Assembly (NCBI GenBank): GCA_902771695.1
Contig: CACXXP010000012.1
Span: 1 to 38,542, forward strand
Direction of reading: 5' to 3'
Source: an uncultured Pseudomonadota bacterium
GTDB lineage: Bacteria; Pseudomonadota; Alphaproteobacteria; Rs-D84
Length of the DNA stretch: 38,542 bases
In this document: positions 14,339-23,093 of the stretch, one piece after another
Layout of the letters: every line of letters begins with the position of its first letter
Position numbering within the stretch: the first letter of the stretch is position 1
Made by a program: the position numbers and the translations under genes
The notes under the pieces: generated by a model
Database searches by the model: none
Told to the model about the DNA's origin: nothing
Seen by the model: the letters and a program-made list of their open reading frames with translations, nothing else

Positions 14339-15231
14339 GCTATAAAGAAATCAAAGAAATTAAACCACTGGGTTGGGTATTGCAATATCAGTTTTTCAAC
14401 AAAACCCATATATTCTGATGCCATTTTATCAAGATTTTTTGTATCAATTTGTTGCACAAACACACGATACTTGCCGCCACAAACATTCATATTCGCAATC
14501 GCAAAAACTGGACAATTGCATGCACGCGCAAAACGAAATACACCGGCGGGCAACGCGCATGCATGCCCCAAACATTTTGATTCTATGATTTTGCCTGGGG
14601 TATTCGGCGATTGACGGTCGCCCGCCATCATTACCAATTCGCCACGCCCAAGTGCATCGTATATATAGCCCGCCATCGCAACATCAATGTCTTCGGTTGG
14701 ATGAATAACTGTATTTTTATATTTTGCATGCCGATCAATAAAAGACCGAAACACCGCATTTTGTTCCACATTCATAAACGCATGCATTTTTTTATCCGCC
14801 GCATTAGGTATTGCACACAGGGCCTCTATATTTCCAAGGTGCGAACATATAAAAAACACACCTTGCCCGGCCGACAAGAATTTTTGTAATTCTTGCCAAT
14901 CGGTATCGTCATTTATATCAAACTTTATTGGCGTTTTACCGTCACATATTGCCGACATCTTATCAACAATAGAATACGCAAACGCGCGAATATGCGCAAA
15001 AGATGAAAAATGTGAAACCGCATATTTATTCTTTCTTTCATACGTATTCAACACAGATTTATACTGTTTTGATGCTTTACGTGCGTCGCGCGCCCCAATC
15101 GCAATAAATGTGGAAATCAACCCAACAAAAAACTTTAATACACACAACCCGAACATGCGGTATACCAACCACAATAACTCCATACGCCCCCTGCCCGCGC
15201 CATGTTCGTACATTTGATACCAATTTGCCAC
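14335..15231 (-). CDS. LpxL/COG4261-type acyltransferase of the aryl-polyene cluster
   Basis: A 298-aa membrane-associated lysophospholipid-type acyltransferase. The HX4(E/D) catalytic motif is HLGNIE, and 'GELVMMAGDR' and the 'PTQWFNFFDFF' end are characteristic of the HtrB/LpxL superfamily. The N-terminal 'W....EHGAGRGRMELLWLVYRMFG' pattern is that of the COG4261 enzymes in aryl-polyene loci, and it supports the GTG start at 15231, which has AAGG 9 nt upstream; ATG codons further in would remove the conserved Trp. In aryl-polyene clusters this activity, often fused or adjacent to a GT2, is thought to build the lipid to which the polyene is attached. Here it stands apart, divergent from the phosphopantetheinyl transferase gene. 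Confidence 0.85.
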   Translation of the reverse strand: MANWYQMYEHGAGRGRMELLWLVYRMFGLCVLKFFVGLISTFIAIGARDARKASKQYKSVLNTYERKNKYAVSHFSSFAHIRAFAYSIVDKMSAICDGKTPIKFDINDDTDWQELQKFLSAGQGVFFICSHLGNIEALCAIPNAADKKMHAFMNVEQNAVFRSFIDRHAKYKNTVIHPTEDIDVAMAGYIYDALGRGELVMMAGDRQSPNTPGKIIESKCLGHACALPAGVFRFARACNCPVFAIANMNVCGGKYRVFVQQIDTKNLDKMASEYMGFVEKLILQYPTQWFNFFDFFIA

Positions 15232-15236
15232 AACTC

Positions 15237-15264
15237 TTGCCTTTGGTTTGTTTTGTGTTATATT
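15237..15264 (+). promoter_or_regulatory. Promoter of the PPTase gene, leaderless geometry
   Basis: TTGCCT (15237-15242), 16 bp, TATATT (15259-15264). Position +7 after the -10 box is the A of the ATG at 15271, and no Shine-Dalgarno precedes it. Confidence 0.6.
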
Positions 15265-15270
15265 TCAATT

Positions 15271-15750
15271 ATGAATATTTTTATATCAGATTTAACCACT
15301 GTTTGCAACACAGACGATATGATTTGTAATTTATCGCCAAATGATTTGGTGTGCTATAAATCTTTTGTATGTCCAAAACGTGCCAAACAGTTCTTGGTCG
15401 CACATTCAATTAAAAACAAAATTGCCTGTATTTTTCGGTATATATCCATCGCCCACAAAGACGATTTTGTAATTGTTGCGGCATCAAATTCACCAATTGG
15501 TGTTGATATAGAAAATATGACACGCAAACGTGATTTTGAAACAATTTCCAAATTTATGAATTTCCAAAATATAAACAATGCAGATGATTTCTATCGTGCG
15601 TTTACTTTATACGAAGCCCAGTATAAATCCGCCAATAATACCGAATTGACACCGTATTTTTACAGATTGCAAAATTATATGATTTGCATCGTATCCAACG
15701 ATACGGAAATCAAATGGGAAAACCCAGGATTAATTCCGGAACAAATATAA
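15271..15750 (+). CDS. Sfp-type 4'-phosphopantetheinyl transferase
   Basis: A 159-aa protein that transfers phosphopantetheine from CoA to the serine of carrier proteins, most likely the two ACPs of this cluster. Recognisable parts are 'SIAHKDDFVIVAAS' (the start of the ACPS core), the Mg-binding 'IGVDIENMTRKRDF', and 'FYRAFTLYEAQYKS' with the W/F..KEA..K-like motif, in which Glu and the last Lys are kept. It is short for an Sfp protein (usually 200-240 aa) and the usual KEA is YEA. The start at 15271 is chosen for the leaderless promoter and because residues before it have no family similarity. The last 21 bp overlap the end of the convergent MMPL gene. Confidence 0.8.
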   Translation: MNIFISDLTTVCNTDDMICNLSPNDLVCYKSFVCPKRAKQFLVAHSIKNKIACIFRYISIAHKDDFVIVAASNSPIGVDIENMTRKRDFETISKFMNFQNINNADDFYRAFTLYEAQYKSANNTELTPYFYRLQNYMICIVSNDTEIKWENPGLIPEQI

Positions 15751-17874
15751 CGATACAAAATAAGATACGGCAATCCCAAGTGCCAAAATCATCCCCATTG
15801 CCGCAACCAAAAAGAAACTTGTAAACGCCAACAATCCAAACCCAATAAAACTGGTCAAGAAAGAATAAAATACCGGTCGCAATTCCATTTCATTTTTCAT
15901 ATTTATATGAAATATTGCATAATCCAACCCCAATCCAATAACAATAAACAACCCCAACAAGTGAAAGAACGTCATCGGGATACCCCAAATCGTCAATATC
16001 GCAACCGGCACAATAACCCCAAATAACGGTGGCATTAAATACTGGAACGCGCGCCGCCCATACAAAAACAACATGCCAACCACCAACCCGAACCCGCATA
16101 TCAACAACAGGTTATATGTTTCGTTGCTGAACTTTTCCATCTGATTTTGTATTTGTTGTGCCGGCGCAATAATACGAGCATTATCATTTACGATTTTTGT
16201 ATCGGCGGACACAGAACTGACCGAAAACATATACCCATCCGCATTTATCAAGAATCGTTCCAATTGCCCACGAAGTTTCACTAAATCTGAACTGTCCAGT
16301 GTCATTGTGTTGGCGGGCGTAAATTGCGGCATTTTTTTCAGCCCCAGCAAAGATTTTATATTTTTCGCCTGGTCTTTGTACAAATCTTGAACCATCTGAT
16401 TATTTTCTGTTTGGCGTTTCAATGACGGCACAAACGTTGATATACCAACAAAACGAACCCCCGCATCACGTATGTTTTCCTCGGTTTCCAATAATTCTTG
16501 AATATCATGCCCACGCACGATTAAAAATGCAGATTTCCCAGATTGATTTAATTCTCCAATTACCTTTTCGGCATGCCCAAGTTCTGCATTTGGTCGATAC
16601 ATTGACGCCATGTTATTTTCAATTCTGGCAAATGCACATATACCAATTGCCACCACAGCAATTCCCCAAATAACATATAAACGAACCGAACGATTAATTG
16701 GATGCATAAATCGCACTTTTTTGGGTACATATGCTGTATTCTTTGATGAAACAAATAATTTTATAAACGCATAAATTGTGACCAGTCCCACTATGGTAAA
16801 TACGGATATTTGACGCAACAAGGCAATAGACGCAAAACCCAATGGCACAAAACAAATAAGCGTCGTTATCAACGAATGCAATATGTTTTTATGAACCGGC
16901 CGTACATCATATCTGGGGGGCACACACATAAAATGAAATCCATAATCTATGCCCAAACCAATAAGAGATGTCCCAAACACAAATACCAATATATGTGGTT
17001 CGCCAAAACACAAAAACAATGCCGCCGTCCCAGCAATGTACCCAACCGCCAAACTGATGCCTATTGGGATTATTGTTGCCATACGCCGAAACAGCATATA
17101 ATTCAGTACAAAAACTGCAATCAATGCCAAAACAGATATTACCCCAAGTTCAATTTTGCTGCGATTATACATTTCAGCAGTATGAATCGGGGCGCCCCCC
17201 ATATAAACATGAACATTTGTGGGTGCTGGGGTCATGATTGCCGTCCTCAATTTTTGGACGATTTCAACCAATTTTGCATTATTTTGCGTATTCACACTTA
17301 TTGGCAACATGTAAAAGTTGTTGCCATCCCTGTATTGCCATAATGTACCATTTTGCATAATCCAATTTGTTCCGCCATTTCCAATTTCTGAAACATAATC
17401 TGTAAACAATAAAAACGGGTCAGCAGACAATGGCAAAAACGTCGGCATCATAGACGTTTCAACACGCGTCTTTGCTTTTTGGGTTATATCGGCGTATTTT
17501 TTTTCTTGCAACAAATTACGATTATTTGTGCCAATCATAACATTATGATATTTCCCAATTGTTGTCGCAAATGCATGTGGCGACAAATCATTAACCCACA
17601 TTGTAAGTTCTGGGAAATCATCTGATTCAACAACAGTACGAATTTTATGCGCGGTGATTTCACCATCCATCTGATTATCCGATTGCACAACAATATTTAT
17701 AACAGACGAAAAACGCTCTGTGATGTTCTGCACCGGCCACCCAGTGTCAGTTTCCAGTTTAAGCAACGATGTCAAATCCGTCTGGAAACGCAGTGGCCAC
17801 CGCAACACACACGCAAAAATTGTGACAAAGCAAATTGTGGCAATAAAAATTATACGTTTAACACGCGATTTCAT
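15730..17874 (-). CDS. MMPL/RND-family exporter of the aryl-polyene cluster (ApeM-like)
   Basis: A 714-aa inner membrane protein predicted to release or flip the finished aryl-polyene lipid to the periplasm. It has the RND half-by-half layout: one N-terminal helix, a periplasmic domain, five helices, then a repeat of the pattern. The signature GxGxDY occurs twice (GLGIDYGFHF and GLGLDYAIFH), carrying the Asp residues that couple transport to protons. The ATG at 17874 is favoured over the in-frame GTG at 17895; GGAAA lies ~10 nt upstream and the overlap with the lolA-like gene is then 17 bp. The C-terminus overlaps the convergent PPTase gene by 21 bp, with no terminator visible. Confidence 0.88.
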   Translation of the reverse strand: MKSRVKRIIFIATICFVTIFACVLRWPLRFQTDLTSLLKLETDTGWPVQNITERFSSVINIVVQSDNQMDGEITAHKIRTVVESDDFPELTMWVNDLSPHAFATTIGKYHNVMIGTNNRNLLQEKKYADITQKAKTRVETSMMPTFLPLSADPFLLFTDYVSEIGNGGTNWIMQNGTLWQYRDGNNFYMLPISVNTQNNAKLVEIVQKLRTAIMTPAPTNVHVYMGGAPIHTAEMYNRSKIELGVISVLALIAVFVLNYMLFRRMATIIPIGISLAVGYIAGTAALFLCFGEPHILVFVFGTSLIGLGIDYGFHFMCVPPRYDVRPVHKNILHSLITTLICFVPLGFASIALLRQISVFTIVGLVTIYAFIKLFVSSKNTAYVPKKVRFMHPINRSVRLYVIWGIAVVAIGICAFARIENNMASMYRPNAELGHAEKVIGELNQSGKSAFLIVRGHDIQELLETEENIRDAGVRFVGISTFVPSLKRQTENNQMVQDLYKDQAKNIKSLLGLKKMPQFTPANTMTLDSSDLVKLRGQLERFLINADGYMFSVSSVSADTKIVNDNARIIAPAQQIQNQMEKFSNETYNLLLICGFGLVVGMLFLYGRRAFQYLMPPLFGVIVPVAILTIWGIPMTFFHLLGLFIVIGLGLDYAIFHINMKNEMELRPVFYSFLTSFIGFGLLAFTSFFLVAAMGMILALGIAVSYFVSLYLFRN

Positions 17875-18430
17875 CTTGGATTTCCGCAATTCCACGATTA
17901 AATTGAACGATTACAATTGTTCCATCGTTATAGGTTATAATAACCTTGGTCAAATCTGTTGTATTTCCATACATAACCATGTCTTGCACAATATCTGCAA
18001 CCGCAGTAAAACGTGGCCGTGCAGTCATTTGCCAATCATTTTTGCCGTATTCATAATAATCTATTACAAACAGTGTTTCTAAATCTGCCCTATTCCCATT
18101 CAGTGCATTATCTATCATACTGCGAACATAATAAAAATATGGTAAAGAATTCAGATCCTGGGCCACGCCATTCAAACAGTATTTTTGTTTGGTTGAAATA
18201 AATGTCTGCTTGGTTGGTGTATCTTGCATCCAAATAAACCCAGCATTTTTCTGGAATTTTACACGACCTGTTGACACAAATTGCTTTGTGGTCTCGGGCA
18301 AAATCTTCATTTGATTAAAAGATGCGGAAACCGTTTCCAAATTATTGGTAAACGTATCAAAACGTGGCATATCAATGGCATACGCGCGTCCAGATATAAT
18401 CACAGCAAACAAAAATACATATTTCTTCAT
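17858..18430 (-). CDS. LolA-like periplasmic lipid carrier (ApeL-like)
   Basis: A 190-aa exported protein. The signal peptide MKKYVFLFAVIISGRAYA probably is cut after AYA. The rest resembles LolA: 'VSASFNQMKILPETTKQFVSTGRVKFQKNAGFIW' is the typical opening, with the hydrophobic-rich sheet and 'MIDNALNGNRADLETLF' helices following. In aryl-polyene loci such a protein sits between thioesterase and MMPL exporter and is thought to carry the lipid across the periplasm rather than lipoproteins. The ATG at 18430 is fixed by an ATGA overlap with the thioesterase gene and by GGAGG 6 nt upstream; an upstream in-frame start would lie in that gene. Confidence 0.85.
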   Translation of the reverse strand: MKKYVFLFAVIISGRAYAIDMPRFDTFTNNLETVSASFNQMKILPETTKQFVSTGRVKFQKNAGFIWMQDTPTKQTFISTKQKYCLNGVAQDLNSLPYFYYVRSMIDNALNGNRADLETLFVIDYYEYGKNDWQMTARPRFTAVADIVQDMVMYGNTTDLTKVIITYNDGTIVIVQFNRGIAEIQDEIAC

Positions 18431-18831
18431 TTTTTCCCTCCAAATGTTGTTAAAAATGGTTCTGGTAATTGAAAACAACTTTCATGCGTTCGTGCATCAA
18501 CCGCCATTTGCTTGGTTTCGGCAACGCACAGTTTTTCCCGTGTTTCTGCATCCAATATTTCGTATCTGAAAATCAAAAAATTTTCATCGGGAACGTGTAT
18601 AGTCCTGACTATTATCTTCTGTCCAAATGTTGCCGGTTTGACATATTTTACGCGCATTGTCACCACAGGAAACACAAAACCATACCGGTCCATATCATCA
18701 TATGTCATAGAACAATCCGCCAACAATGCGCAACGGCCATGTTCCATATATTTCACATAATTACCATGCCATACAACATGCATGGGATCCAAATCGTAAA
18801 AAGGAACCGTTATTTCAATTTCTTTTTCCAT
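18427..18831 (-). CDS. Hotdog thioesterase, YbgC/4HBT family (ApeK-like)
   Basis: A 134-aa acyl-CoA/ACP thioesterase. The catalytic motif is 'FYDLDPMHVVWHGNYVKYME' with Asp15 in the position of the 4-hydroxybenzoyl-CoA thioesterase nucleophile or base, and the central strand 'YGFVFPVVTMRVKYVKPATFG' is standard for the family. In aryl-polyene clusters it is expected to hydrolyse wrongly loaded or finished acyl chains from the ACP. AAAAGGG lies ~9 nt before the ATG. It overlaps the GT2 gene by 17 bp upstream and the LolA-like gene by 4 bp downstream. Confidence 0.88.
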   Translation of the reverse strand: MEKEIEITVPFYDLDPMHVVWHGNYVKYMEHGRCALLADCSMTYDDMDRYGFVFPVVTMRVKYVKPATFGQKIIVRTIHVPDENFLIFRYEILDAETREKLCVAETKQMAVDARTHESCFQLPEPFLTTFGGKK

Positions 18832-19549
18832 GTCTAAACACCCTTTTCAACATTCCAAACGGCATTATTACACACAAATATGTATGCAGCAAGGATATAT
18901 GTAAATTATCGCGCAACATCTTGAAATTAGACGTTCCATTTGGAGGGTATATAACCCGTGTTGATTGCGTAATTACCTTAAGTCCCGCCCAATACAGTTT
19001 TATCAAAATTTCTATATCAAAACCCATGCGATAAAAACGCAAATGTTTCATTTCGTGGCACACCGCATCCAATGGATACACACGCATTCCACACATTGCA
19101 TCAGGCATGTGCAAATTTAATGTTTCAATTGCAACCCAGAAATCTGTGATTCTGCGTCCAATACGGCGGGCACGGGGGGCACTGGCATCATAAATTGGAT
19201 TACCAACAATAATGGCATTCGGATTTTTTCGGCACAATGCAATAAATTTTTTTATATCATTCGCATCATGTTGACCATCGGCATCTATTTGCAACCCGTG
19301 TGTAAAACCCATTGCACGCGCCAGGTTAAATCCGATATGCATTGCACGCCCCTTGCCACCGTTTTTGTCATTACGAATATATATAAAACCGTTTTCCAAA
19401 CATGTTTTGCACAGTAATTTTGATTGGGTTTCTTTGCCCCCATCATCAATCACAATTACCGGAATATTATTGTCCGCAATTTTCTGCGAAAATCGCTGGA
19501 ACGCATCGGCATGATTATAGCACGGTATGATTATCACAGGGTTAAACAT
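18815..19549 (-). CDS. GT2-family glycosyltransferase (ApeJ-like part)
   Basis: A 244-aa GT-A fold enzyme. 'VIIIPCYNHADAF' opens the nucleotide-sugar domain, 'VIVIDDGG' and 'LQIDADGQHDANDI' carry the acidic residues of the DXD motif, and the GMRVYPLDAV segment matches dolichyl-phosphate-type GT2 proteins. There is no C-terminal membrane domain. In many aryl-polyene loci this GT2 is fused or adjacent to the COG4261 acyltransferase; here the two genes are separated by four others. It may glycosylate the lipid head group. The ATG at 19549 has GGGGGT 5 nt upstream; an in-frame GTG two codons earlier is the alternative. It overlaps the ligase gene by 8 bp. Confidence 0.88.
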   Translation of the reverse strand: MFNPVIIIPCYNHADAFQRFSQKIADNNIPVIVIDDGGKETQSKLLCKTCLENGFIYIRNDKNGGKGRAMHIGFNLARAMGFTHGLQIDADGQHDANDIKKFIALCRKNPNAIIVGNPIYDASAPRARRIGRRITDFWVAIETLNLHMPDAMCGMRVYPLDAVCHEMKHLRFYRMGFDIEILIKLYWAGLKVITQSTRVIYPPNGTSNFKMLRDNLHISLLHTYLCVIMPFGMLKRVFRHGKRN

Positions 19550-21239
19550 GGTCACCCCCTGTAATTACAATTTTGCCCGCAGAACAGGCCTTGCCATGTT
19601 GTGCATAACAAAACACAAATTCGTTATTTGACAACAGCTCTAATTCCAAATTCGTTGTCACATCTGGTAATATCAGCGATGTATATTTCAATTTCACAAC
19701 ATCAAATGCCGGTGCCGAACAATTAAAGAAGCGTTTTATAAACAAGAACACAAAATGCATCTGAATTACACCAGGCAATATTGGAAATTTCGGAAAATGA
19801 CCGACAAAATACGCACTGTCACCCAAGAACGTTAAATCCGCACACAATTTGGCATCTGTTTTAACAACATTTTGCACAATCGGTTCCACCACAGACGAAT
19901 CCAACGCCGCCAAAATCTCGTTTTTGACGAACTTACCCTGGGGGTTTGTCGGAATTTGATTTACAATACGTATACACCTTGGCAATGCAACCGTTGGCAC
20001 GAATCCCGATAAGTATTTTTTTATTTCATCTATGAACGCGCGACGCCCCATGGCAATAATTTTGGCTGCACCGACATCGGTCAATTCCATCATGCACCCA
20101 ATAATATCGCGATTTCCCTTGTGCATGGCGGCGCAATACGCACGTGCAATATATTTATTGTCGCCCAACCATTTTTCCATATCAGGTAAAGATATACGTT
20201 CTTCGGCAATTTTCACAATTCTGTCGGCCCGTCCCAATAACCTGAAATGCCGCCCATCAATCATATCAACCGCATCAGACATTAAATACGGATTTTGGAA
20301 AGAATATGGCGAATTTACCTCTATGCGACCATCAACAATCGCAATATGAACATCATCAAATATCGTCCAATCTGCAGTGTTTTTCTGTTGACGATATGCG
20401 ACGCCACCGGTTTCAGTACTGCCAAAAACCTCAAAAGGCGAAACGCCAAATAAATTGTACGCCGATATTGCGGTTTTGATGTCCAATAAACTGCCCGAAG
20501 TAAATATACCAATGCAATTTGCAGGAAAATCGTATTGCGCCCCATACCGCGTTATTCCATCCAAAAATGATGGTGTTGTTATGAACATTATTTTGTCATA
20601 TACCGATTGTTTTTCAATCAGTTCTTCGGGCGTGAAAATCATATCTATGTCCACAGATAATTTTGCAATCATCGGGAACAAAACACGCCACAAAACCCCA
20701 TACATATGGTGCGGCGCGATGGACGCAACCACCACAGGTGATTCCGAAATTTGTTTTGCATGCGTGCGGACATGATATTCTACTTCGGCCAATAACATTG
20801 CCATGGTCTTTTTTATACGTTTCGGTTTCCCCGTTGATCCAGATGTAAAGAAATATACATTTTCATTTGATATATCACCAAAGTCCCAATGTAAATTGCA
20901 ATCAGGGGCATCTGGGCGTACCGTTGTAAATTCCGGGAAATCATCAGATAAATCTGTGACAATTACATTTGTTAAATCTGAAAAATCCGCGGCATTTTGA
21001 ATCGTTAACAACCCCGGCAAAGCGACCGATTTATGCACATACAATAATGCGAAAAAACAAACACAAAACAAATAGAAATCGTTTTGAATATATAAAATAA
21101 CCGTATCCGGTCCCAGATTGGAAAAATGGTTTGCAAACCGCCCAATATCTTGTCTAAATTGTGACCAATTGATTTCCCGATTGCCCCCACGAAACAAAAT
21201 TGTATCCACATCCATCAAAAAGGTTTCATTTGTTTGCAT
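19542..21239 (-). CDS. apeH: Acyl/aryl-AMP ligase fused to a FabZ-like dehydratase (ApeH-ApeI type fusion)
   Basis: A 565-aa two-domain protein. Residues ~1-450 are an ANL adenylating enzyme: P-loop 'FFTSGSTGKPKR', 'VFGSTETGG', 'LLGRADRIVKIAEERIS', and the catalytic Lys in 'NPQGKFVK'. It probably activates an aromatic acid and loads it on an ACP. Residues ~460-565 are a hotdog fold with 'FVGHFPKFPILPGVIQ', matching the HFP..PxxPGV motif of FabZ/FabA dehydratases. In the E. coli/Xenorhabdus system ApeI is a dehydratase that pairs with ApeP, so this domain is the likely ApeI equivalent, tied to the ligase. The classical FabZ Glu in the helix after the motif is not obvious, as expected for a subunit working in a heterodimer. 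AAGGG lies 7 nt before the ATG. Confidence 0.85.
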   Translation of the reverse strand: MQTNETFLMDVDTILFRGGNREINWSQFRQDIGRFANHFSNLGPDTVILYIQNDFYLFCVCFFALLYVHKSVALPGLLTIQNAADFSDLTNVIVTDLSDDFPEFTTVRPDAPDCNLHWDFGDISNENVYFFTSGSTGKPKRIKKTMAMLLAEVEYHVRTHAKQISESPVVVASIAPHHMYGVLWRVLFPMIAKLSVDIDMIFTPEELIEKQSVYDKIMFITTPSFLDGITRYGAQYDFPANCIGIFTSGSLLDIKTAISAYNLFGVSPFEVFGSTETGGVAYRQQKNTADWTIFDDVHIAIVDGRIEVNSPYSFQNPYLMSDAVDMIDGRHFRLLGRADRIVKIAEERISLPDMEKWLGDNKYIARAYCAAMHKGNRDIIGCMMELTDVGAAKIIAMGRRAFIDEIKKYLSGFVPTVALPRCIRIVNQIPTNPQGKFVKNEILAALDSSVVEPIVQNVVKTDAKLCADLTFLGDSAYFVGHFPKFPILPGVIQMHFVFLFIKRFFNCSAPAFDVVKLKYTSLILPDVTTNLELELLSNNEFVFCYAQHGKACSAGKIVITGGDHV

Positions 21240-21777
21240 TTATAACCCTTGCCCGTACAAAATATTCAATCAACATCATCATGCCAATCAGACAATATGA
21301 AATCAGCCCATTATACAATGTCCACACCCAATCAGACATAAATACTGTTAACAATGATGCGAATGTATTAAACGCCATAAACATTGCCCATGCAATTGTA
21401 AGGCGACGCGCATACCGCCTTGCATTATCGTCCATTTCATACTTCATTTTTTTTGCAATTTTTTCCACCAATGGTACATCTTTTAGTGAAAATGCAAACA
21501 TTACACATACCGCCAAATTCATAAACACTGGATATAATTTCAGAAATATTTCTTGGTCTAAAATTATGGCCTGAATCATTAACAATACGCCCAAAATTCC
21601 CATCCAGATTTGTCTGCGCCATGCCATCACCAAAAGCATAATGCACAATAATATCAATCCCAATGTCCGCACAGAAAAATTATGTTGCAACGCAACAAAC
21701 ACCGCGATTGGATACACAATCGCAACCAACCCACCAAGTATTTTAATTGGCCGAATTGATAATTTTTTCAATTGCAT
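21226..21777 (-). CDS. COG4648-type inner membrane protein (ApeG-like)
   Basis: A 183-aa protein with about five or six hydrophobic segments (for example 'ILGGLVAIVYPIAVFVAL', 'TLGLILLCIMLLVMAW', 'MGILGVLLMIQAIIL') and the COG4648 pattern 'KLYPVFMNLAVCVMFAFSL' followed by 'ARRYARRLTIAWAMFMAFNT'. The family occurs almost only next to aryl-polyene and flexirubin genes; its biochemical role is unknown. The start is uncertain. The ATG at 21777 has AGG ~8 nt upstream, and an ATG three codons earlier (21786) is also possible. Either start overlaps the upstream ACP gene by 35-44 bp, an unusually long overlap, and the C-terminus overlaps the ligase gene by 14 bp. Confidence 0.82.
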   Translation of the reverse strand: MQLKKLSIRPIKILGGLVAIVYPIAVFVALQHNFSVRTLGLILLCIMLLVMAWRRQIWMGILGVLLMIQAIILDQEIFLKLYPVFMNLAVCVMFAFSLKDVPLVEKIAKKMKYEMDDNARRYARRLTIAWAMFMAFNTFASLLTVFMSDWVWTLYNGLISYCLIGMMMLIEYFVRARVINANK

Positions 21778-21997
21778 CAACAACATCCTGTAATGTGGAA
21801 ATTTGCTTAAAATCTTCGGGTTTTACACGAACGTTTATGATTTTTTGCAACCGTACAACCAAATCAACGGCATCTATGCTGTCCAAATCCAGATCTTCAA
21901 CCAATTTGGCATCTGGTTTAACGATTTCCGGTTTACAATCAAAATCTTTTATCAAAATATTTGATATTTCGTTGAAAATTTCTTGCTTAGTATACAT
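21743..21997 (-). CDS. Acyl carrier protein, second of the pair (ApeF-like)
   Basis: An 84-aa acidic carrier protein. Ser40 in 'EDLDLDSIDAVDLV' is the phosphopantetheine site. It follows the first ACP gene after 8 bp. Aryl-polyene clusters typically encode two ACPs, ApeE and ApeF, with different roles in initiation and elongation; position in the cluster suggests this is the ApeF equivalent, which is an order-based inference. The PPTase at 15271 probably modifies it. Confidence 0.9.
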   Translation of the reverse strand: MYTKQEIFNEISNILIKDFDCKPEIVKPDAKLVEDLDLDSIDAVDLVVRLQKIINVRVKPEDFKQISTLQDVVDAIEKIINSAN

Positions 21998-22005
21998 TAT
22001 GCCAC

Positions 22006-22281
22006 CTATTCTAATTTCATGCCTTTGGAATTGGCGATATATTCGGCCAATGTTGCCACAGACTTAAAATACGCCTTGTTTGCTTCCTTATCGGCACTGA
22101 ATGTCACACCATATTGTTTTTTTATCGCCATACCCAATTCCAACGCGTCTATGGAATCCAACCCCAGTCCATCGCCAAACAATGGTGCATCCGTTACAAT
22201 GTCGGCCGCCGACACATCTTCTAAATCCAAAGATGCCACAATCAATTCTTTGATTTCACCTTCCAGTTCTTGTCTTGTCAT
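22006..22281 (-). CDS. Acyl carrier protein, first of the pair (ApeE-like)
   Basis: A 91-aa acidic carrier protein with the prosthetic-group Ser43 in 'GDGLGLDSIDALELGM'. It differs strongly from the second ACP, so the two are not a recent duplication. It is preceded by a 74-bp gap, the longest within the operon, which holds a good internal promoter (22316-22344). AGGA lies ~11 nt before the ATG. Confidence 0.9.
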   Translation of the reverse strand: MTRQELEGEIKELIVASLDLEDVSAADIVTDAPLFGDGLGLDSIDALELGMAIKKQYGVTFSADKEANKAYFKSVATLAEYIANSKGMKLE

Positions 22282-22315
22282 AGTATTATTTTCCTATCTT
22301 TTGAATAACACGCCC

Positions 22316-22344
22316 AGAATAAAAAAATTTCCCCATAATGTCAA
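22316..22344 (-). promoter_or_regulatory. Internal promoter ahead of the two ACP genes
   Basis: Minus strand TTGACA (22344-22339), exactly 17 bp, TATTCT (22321-22316). The predicted start is ~28 nt before the first ACP gene. It would let the ACPs, ligase and export genes be transcribed more than the two upstream genes. Confidence 0.6.
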
Positions 22345-22355
22345 GGAATTTGCGG

Positions 22356-23093
22356 TCAAAACATGGCGTTTGATGCAAGATTTGTAATACAAATTGCCGC
22401 ATCACGAATTGTCTGGTCATCCACCATGGTATAAATAATTTTTTTCTTTAATTTCAATGTATAAACCGATGTTTTCGTTCCGACATCATACCATTTTTGT
22501 TTTTTACCCAATATCGGCGGCACATTTTCAATATGTATCGGCAAAATTGGTCGCCCCGTTTTCAAATGCAGATACGCAAAACCACGGTGCAACCTGACCC
22601 GGCGGCCGGCGACCGTCCGCGTTCCTTCGGGGAAAATAACAATGTTGTACCCGGCATCTAAAAATTCCGTACCACGTGTAATAAATTCCGTGGCATCCAT
22701 ATCATTTGACAAATAAATATGCTGTATAACTCTTTTTACAAATATGTTATGAAACAAGCTTTTTTTAACAACGCAAACACTCCGCGGAATCAAAGATATC
22801 AGGATAACAACATCTATCAATGATGGATGATTGGCAATCACAATATGCCCACGCAAATGCTTTAATGAATTTATATCGTCATATTTAACAGATATTAAAC
22901 GCATCGCCGACATCAGCCAAACAAAAAACTTCCACGACCCATGAATAGATTGTGATAAAATTCTGCGACGTGATGATGGCCGGCGACAAAACAGCAACAT
23001 TATTGGGAAAACAATTCCGCCCAACCCAAGTGCCCCACCACCAAATATGGCAAAACAAATTACACACAAAAAACTGCGAATTATACGTATCAT
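22356..23093 (-). CDS. PlsC-family acyltransferase (ApeD-like)
   Basis: A 245-aa membrane-bound 1-acylglycerol-phosphate-type acyltransferase. Motif I is 'IVIANHPSLIDVVI' (HX4D) and motif III 'IVIFPEGTRTVAGRR'; two N-terminal hydrophobic helices anchor it. It is in the position of ApeD in proteobacterial aryl-polyene loci, and may add the polyene or a fatty acid to the lipid. The ATG at 23093 is fixed by an ATGA overlap with the upstream ketosynthase-like gene. The lysine-rich C-terminus shows nothing unusual. Confidence 0.87.
   Translation of the reverse strand: MIRIIRSFLCVICFAIFGGGALGLGGIVFPIMLLFCRRPSSRRRILSQSIHGSWKFFVWLMSAMRLISVKYDDINSLKHLRGHIVIANHPSLIDVVILISLIPRSVCVVKKSLFHNIFVKRVIQHIYLSNDMDATEFITRGTEFLDAGYNIVIFPEGTRTVAGRRVRLHRGFAYLHLKTGRPILPIHIENVPPILGKKQKWYDVGTKTSVYTLKLKKKIIYTMVDDQTIRDAAICITNLASNAMF

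Noticed and set aside
17874..17895. GTG start for the MMPL gene
   Set aside because: Possible, but the ATG seven codons later has the better ribosome site and gives the smaller overlap with the LolA-like gene.
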